This document shows, one piece after another, positions 58,080 to 64,000 of a DNA stretch of 64,000 nt (the stretch's first letter is position 1; each line of letters begins with the position of its first letter). Below the pieces are notes generated by a model, which was given only the letters and a program-made list of their open reading frames with translations, was not told the origin of the DNA and did not search any database. Made by a program: the position numbers and the translations under genes. The DNA is taken from positions 1,426,001 through 1,490,000 of the forward strand of contig JAQJZZ010000015.1 of assembly GCA_030077755.1 (NCBI GenBank), in the 5' to 3' direction. This DNA is from Filosporella fistucella. Taxonomy: Eukaryota; Ascomycota; Leotiomycetes; Helotiales.

Positions 58080-60430
58080 CTACAAATATGTGCTCAATAC
58101 AGAAACCCTTGTTAGAGCAACCGCAGACCCGTGTTCTCCTTCACTCATTTTCCTCATGATATCAATCATTCTTACTGTGCTGTGTTAGTCCCCATGTATC
58201 GTATCAAAAAGTAAAGTAGAACTTACTGATGTCTGCGTTCGCTTGGATGAACAGGGGATCCTTCGCCAACGACTCGGCTCCATTCTCCTCTTTTCCTACT
58301 TCCCGCAATATATTACCTATACACATTGCCTCCAGGAAAGCTCGATGATTAAACACCCACCACACCTTTGACTCACTCTCGAATAGTTGATAAAGCAGGA
58401 AAAACGCATTGATAGCATCGTGGGCAGCTTCCAAAGCCCCTTTCACATTCATCGGCACCTCTGCACTCTCACTTGATTGTAGCAGCATAACATTATGGAA
58501 ATAATTACTTGTTAGGAAGAGTGTCTGTCGTACGATTCGCTTGTTGCTTTGGCAAAGCAACGCTATTGATTCGACATCCCAGGAACGGAAGATATCTGGA
58601 AATGAACGATAGACGGCTTTGAAGTCGGCGATAAGTTTTGATTTTTGGCGTGGCGTGGAACATATTGGGAGATCGAGGGAGCGAGGAGAACATATGGTTT
58701 CTTGAACTAGATTAGCGAGTGTCCAGCAGCCTCGGATATAGGCTGTGTCTGTAGGGTTGGAATGTGCAATGCTGCTTGAGTCGTCGATCAGATCTTCCAC
58801 ATTGACATCTGTATGTGTTGCGCTTGGTGGAAGGGACAAGAGTACAGTAAGAAATGTGTCTTGTAGGAGAACAGCCTGCCAAAGTTTCCTTCGTACTTGT
58901 TTGTCAAAGATCGTTGCATTTGGACAGACAATGTTGGGATCGCGATGAAGACCCATTGCATACGCTTGACGGATCAGAATGCCAGCAAATGCCCAGCCGT
59001 CAGAAGCATGGTTGTCGTTGATGAGGAAATATGTGATCAAGACCATGGCTTGGATTGAACGTATGGACGGTTTGTTCAAGTATGAACTCATCCTCAGCGA
59101 TTGATGAGCGGCAGAGACGTAAAACTCAGCTGTCTGTTGTCGCTCCTTTGGTGAAGTTGTTGTAACGAATTGAGTTCCCATAGCCAGCATTGCAAAGACC
59201 ATAGCAACCAACGAGCCATCAACTCTGTCTTTCTCAAGTTGAGGAAGTGACCAGAAATGCTCATAGTCGGCGTAAAATGTTTGACGATGGATCATAGGAT
59301 ATACTGGATCTACGCACTCAAAATACCGTTCCAACAAGATGTCGGCCTGCAATTTATCTGGTAAGACTGATATTGTCTCTGGAAGGCCTCCTTGGCAAGT
59401 CCAATAATTGGCGAAGGGGTGCTCAGATCCGATTCCGAAGACATTTGAAGCCGTTGGATGTGAGTACGGGACATTTGAGAGTAGCCCAGTAGACGATGAT
59501 ACTGATCCCCTAGAGGCACTCCTGTCATGAGGGTTTGGAACTTGTTTCGGACCCTCAAACCCATTTGTCAGAGACGCCTTCTTCCTGGGAGGCTTTGTCA
59601 TTCGTCTGGCATTGCCGACAGATCGATGTGTCTCTCTGGGTGGACAAATCAACGGAGGTTCAGACTTGCTACAAGGCTCACTTACTCAATGACATCTGCT
59701 ACCTGAGTATATTTACATTCGGTTTGCCTCTTTATACCTGCAAAACCTATGATCAGATACTTGGATCATGGATGATTGTCTGCGGAATTTCCTTACATGC
59801 AATACAATGGGGTCTTCCTCGGTCGCACTGTTACTGATTGTCAGCCTTATAAGCACTCCAAGGCCTAATGTAAAATTGATCACCACGTTATAGTTAAGCA
59901 GTGTCAATCATAATCGTGCTTCACAAGAACTCAATAGCGGATCCAGGCTCTGATACTCAAGGAGAGCATATAATTCTCGCAACTCAGTAGCAGAGAGACG
60001 ATAATCAGCATGAGCTGGAAGTTCAATAGCAATACAAAGCTTGTTCCAATGGATCAAATCAACGTGCACTCCTCAAGCTGTCCAATTAAAGATTGCATCT
60101 TGCAACCCACTGACTCAAGACATTCGCTGGTGTCTGGGTTGTGTAATACCCACTTGTCCCACCCCACCCTTCACGATAACACAAGAACAAAATACGTGCA
60201 AAGCTGACCTTTGTTTTTCTTTCTACACACTCTTCACATGATAGAGTTGGCTTATTCCGCTTCTGTTTCTTTTTCGGGGGTTCGGATGAAGATCCATGAT
60301 CGGGCTGGGTGCTGATTATAGGTGAGTTGGTGAAGGTACCTTCAGTGGTTGCAGGCGAAATGGCAGTATAAACAGGGGAGATTGGACCAATGAGTTCGGG
60401 ATTTCCGTTCATTGCAGGAACAGCCGACAT
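58080..60430 (-). CDS. Gal4-type Zn2Cys6 transcription factor
   Basis: Five exons: 60430-60209, 59827-59797, 59737-59686, 59635-58227 and 58174-58080; 1809 nt, 602 residues. The zinc cluster is split over three exons: Cys65 and 68 at the end of exon 1, Cys75, 82 and 85 in the 31-nt exon 2, and Cys92 in exon 3. Spacing is C-x2-C-x6-C-x6-C-x2-C-x6-C, exactly canonical. A basic PKKKQKRNK precedes it. The fungal transcription-factor homology domain follows (YFECVDPVYPMIHRQTFYADY). Introns are 381, 59, 50 and 52 nt. Target genes are unknown. It is divergent from CTF18. Confidence 0.85.
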
Positions 60431-60834
60431 AGAAGGAAGAGGAAGTAAGGTTAAGGTATAACAAGGAATAATGCTTGGAAGTTGATAAGAGGCAGATGCA
60501 GCAGAGGGAAATGGTTGCTGGGAATAAGATCGACGGGAATATTGACAACTTTCCTTGCACCCAATATCGACTTCTTATTTGAAGCTGTTCTGTCCGGAGG
60601 CGAGGACTGAAGTGCGGGGAGAGCTTAAACCTGAGTCGTCATTGCCGAAGTCCGTGAGCTGAGCAGACCCCACATATAGTCACGTGTTTCATCTAGGCCT
60701 AGCACAGCCACTCTAAAAGCGAGGTAAGCACAGCCACAAAACTGTGGGGCATCGCGTTGGTCGCGTCGCGAGTTTATTCGGCGCGTCAATGTTCAAATGA
60801 CCTTGGGACATTGAATATTGAATTTGCTTATCCT
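60431..60834. promoter_or_regulatory. divergent promoter, Zn2Cys6 factor and CTF18
   Basis: 404 bp between outward-facing starts. GC-rich CGCG/CGCGTCGCG words near 60752-60770; no known site assigned. Confidence 0.4.
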
Positions 60835-63800
60835 ATGGAAAACGCATCTTCGCCCGTTCTGCCTTCAGATTTTGACCCAGCCCTTATCAATGATTGGGAG
60901 GACCAAGTGCTACCATTAATATTTCCTTCAGGCACAAATTCGGACGATTTCGAAGCGCTCCGTCGTATTCAGGAGGAAGCCATTGCTAGGAAGAGCAACG
61001 CTAGAAAGGTCATTCAACACCGTGCATAGGCTCTAGGTGATACTTTTAGAAGAAAAGGAGACAAATTTGAGAGTATTTCAACCTCCTGTCAATTGGCAGG
61101 ACAAGACTAAATCACTATCAGATAACCCCTTACGAACGAAATCCCGGAAAAGGTCACCAAATTCGCTGCTCTCATCTCCACCCAGCCTAAAAATGCCATC
61201 TGCCTCTTCCCCAATATCGTATCCCCCAAGCTCGTCGCCTCCAATGGCCAAACATCCCCGGCTGGCGAATTCGACAGAGAATCGGAAACACAGAACTGTT
61301 GGAGGATTCTTAGCGGACGACGACTCGGACGGAGATGAGTTCACCCGAGTAGAACCTGCCCCGAAAAGGAGGATGCTTGACACCATACGGTCACAATCCC
61401 CAGATCAGATGTTAGAGCGGTCTGATCAGGCCGTGATACCACTGAGAGAACCTGAGCACCATAAACGAGCCAAAACACTCGGTGGATTTTTGATTGAGGG
61501 AGAAGATGATGACCAACCAGACACCCTGCTATCCCAATTCCAAACTTCGAGATCCGCAACGCCAGATGAGTCACAGAATACAAGTATCACTGATTCCTTC
61601 TCTTTACCATCCTTCCTCACCAAGAGTGCCTCAAAAACCACAGAGGCTTTGACATGCTCCGGGGAGAAAATAAGGATACAGCAACGCAAGAAAGGTGCCG
61701 CTATACCATTCGAACAACTAGTTGCGGCTAGATCGGCTGTGAAGGCAGGACGTGCTAAGAAGAGCTATTATGGAATAGATATCCATCAGTTGATCGGCGA
61801 GGCCAATGAGGAAACACAAAAGAAAGAGGCGATGAAAAGGGGGGCCTCGGACATTCTTCCATCGGTCGAGAATCCTGTACCCAAAACCAAGTCCCGCAAG
61901 ACTCTTATGTGGACCGAGAAGTACAGGGCAAGAAGTTTTATGGAGCTGGTCGGAGACGATCGAACACATAGGCAAGTTCTACGTTGGCTGAAAGAATGGG
62001 ACCCGATTGTATTCCCAAAATCTGGGAAACCAAAACCAGCACCTGTATCAAAACGGCCTGGTGCTGAAGATGATGAGAAAGCCCACCGGAAGATACTGCT
62101 CCTGACCGGTCCCCCAGGGCTTGGGAAAACGACATTAGCTCATGTATGTGCAAGGCAGGCCGGTTATGAGATCATGGAAATCAATGCAAGTGACGAAAGA
62201 AGTCGAGATGTCGTCAAAGGCAGGATAAGAACAAGTGTCGGGACAGAAAGTGTGAAAACTGGTTCAACGACGACAACAAAATCTGGACGAATTCAGACAA
62301 CTGCCCACCCTCTTTGCGTGGTAGTGGATGAGGTTGATGGTGTTGTTGGAGGATCGGGAGGGTCAGGAGAAGGCGGTTTCATCAAGGCTCTAATTGACTT
62401 GATTCTTCTGGACCAGAAGAACTCTGGAACTGTAGTGCCAGGAATGGGGCAGATCAAGAAGAAGAAGAAGGGCGATGATTTCCGATTGATGCGACCTCTA
62501 ATCCTTATCTGCAATGATGTCTATCATCCATCTCTAAGACCTCTGCGGCAATCCAATTTTGCTGAGATTATACATGTTCGGAAACCGCCTATGGATGCTG
62601 TCGTTTCACGTATGAAGTCAGTCTTCGAGAAAGAAGGTGTATCATGCGATAATGATGCTGTACGAAGACTGTGCGAAGCGACCTGGGGCGTGAGTGCTGC
62701 AGAATCACGAAAAGGTCGGGAAACCACAGGGGAGGGAGATCTTAGAGGTATTATGGTTGTAGGAGAATGGGCAGCAGGAAAGCTGAAAGCCTCAACCAAA
62801 GATGGGACTGCTAGACTAACGAGAAAATGGGTCGAACAGAACATGATGAGTGATCTCTCGCATGGTGGTGGCGGGGCTCGAGGAGTCGGCAGAGGGGGGC
62901 CTAAGGAGGTTGTGAATAGAGTCTTCCTTGAAGGGGCGGGATTTCCCAAAGTATCTACCATTGCTCCAATCCTCAACGTCTCTGACGACCAACCGAAAAC
63001 ACAACTTGGAGTCACAGAAATCGCTAAGAGAGCCGGGATGGACAGGCTGCGGGAAATGGTCGATACTAGTGGGGATATCGATCGAATTGTTACTGATATT
63101 TACTCTGAGTACCCAAATCAACCATTCAACGACGACTCAATATTGTCGAAGCCTGATGCTGCATATGAATGGCTTCATTTTCACGATACTTGTTCTAAAA
63201 GAGTGTTTTCTTCACAGGAGTTCGAATTGGCACCATACCTCAGCCAGCCTGTTCTAGCATGTCACAACTTATTTGCCTCGCCCGCTCGACATTACTTTGC
63301 GGCCAATGAAACAAAGAAGTGGGGAGAGGAAGAGGAGGCAGAAGCTCATCTTCCTTTCACTGGTCCCCGAGCAGACTATGAAGCACATGAGGCTGAAAAG
63401 TCAAATCGCGCTACAGTCCAAGCATTGCAAGCAAGTCTTAACGCGACATTACTCAGAAGCTTTCGGAGTCCAGAGGATATCGCAACAGATTTGTTACCAT
63501 ATCTTGTCCGTATGTTAACTCCTGAGATCAAGCCAATTATTGTAGGTGGAAGTGGAGATCAGAAAGGCATTGCCAGTGTGAGAAAGGAGACGGAGAAAGC
63601 GATGGTCAAGAGATCTGTAGATGTCATGGGTGCTGTTGGTGTTGTTTTCGAACGTGGAAAATTAGAAGGAGAATTTGGGAGCAGGACAACCCAGTGGGTA
63701 TACCGTATGGAACCGTGAGTGTATTCTGTCTGCATCTTATGTGTCTAGTTAACATACTCCAGACCATTGGATACGATGGTCCTATTCGAGACCGCTGGCT

Positions 63801-64000
63801 CTGGGATTGGGGCGCCAGCACCTGTAAGATATGCTGTGCGCCAAGTGTTAGACCAAGAATATCAAAAGAACATTATCGTCAGGGAGAATGCAGCTCGACA
63901 AGCTCGATATAAAGCAGGAAACCCAAATGATGGCACCGAATACAGCTTGTCAGTCAAAGAACATCCCGCCCACCGAGCTGAAGAAAGGGTACTGGGCTCT
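60835..64000 (+). CDS. CTF18: Ctf18, clamp-loader large subunit (partial, runs off the window)
   Basis: The first exon starts at ATG 60835 (MENASSPVL). The main exon runs to 63714, then a 48-nt intron (GTGAGT, GTTAAC branch) and the last exon from 63763 past the end of the window. The AAA+ core has the RFC box-like TEKYRARSFMEL, Walker A TGPPGLGKTT (at 62108), Walker B VVVDEVDG (at about 62318) and SNFAEIIHVRKP. Ctf18 with RFC2-5 loads PCNA on the leading strand and supports cohesion. The join near 61009-61050 is unresolved: a TAG and a frame change separate the two conserved parts (see findings). Confidence 0.85.

Noticed and set aside
1..64000. CRISPR arrays, bacterial operons, phage genes
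   Set aside because: None found; the window is eukaryotic.

Overview
The window is nuclear DNA of a filamentous ascomycete (Pezizomycotina), most likely a leotiomycete. I infer this from gene content and intron style, not from any search. Introns are mostly 44-130 nt with GT..AG ends and CTAAC/CTGAC-type branch sites. The genes are well spaced and lie on both strands. Several are diagnostic for ascomycete fungi: EXO70, SPC24, FIS1, a Spo7-like protein, an LSH/MUS-30-type SNF2 protein, CTF18 and a Gal4-type Zn2Cys6 regulator. I saw no bacterial-style operon and no convincing rRNA, tRNA or intact transposon.

Layout: 0-9.6 kb holds an unknown protein, a cyclin and a mitochondrial-looking cPLA2-type phospholipase, with long quiet gaps. 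EXO70 sits at 9.7-11.8 kb. From 12 to 24.8 kb the DNA is gene-poor and decayed: a 38-codon cysteine-rich ORF, microsatellites, an ankyrin-repeat pseudogene, one intact family-1 glycosyltransferase and a broken CorA-like gene. From 24.8 to 35.6 kb come a dual-specificity-phosphatase-like protein, the Spo7-like protein, a Cld1/ABHD-type hydrolase, a divergent RpiB-like/TIM-like isomerase pair and an UNC93-type MFS protein. After 3.9 kb without genes come LSH (39.5-42.3 kb) and a Myb-like gene (43.9-48.0 kb) with tandem phase-1 exon cassettes, a probable 1.6-kb repeat-filled intron and a 72-bp satellite upstream. From 50.9 kb the region is dense: TatD/Scn1, a two-TM protein, SPC24, FIS1, a RING E3, a Zn2Cys6 factor and CTF18, which runs off the right end.

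Most neighbours are unrelated housekeeping genes. The exception is the isomerase pair at 31.2-33.2 kb. A TIM-like and an RpiB-like enzyme from a shared promoter is the arrangement of the erythrulose-phosphate isomerases of erythritol breakdown (bacterial EryH/EryI, Yarrowia EYI1/EYI2). The most unusual structure is the Myb-like gene and its repeats. Exon joins were worked out by hand from splice sites, reading phase and family resemblance, so they are predictions.
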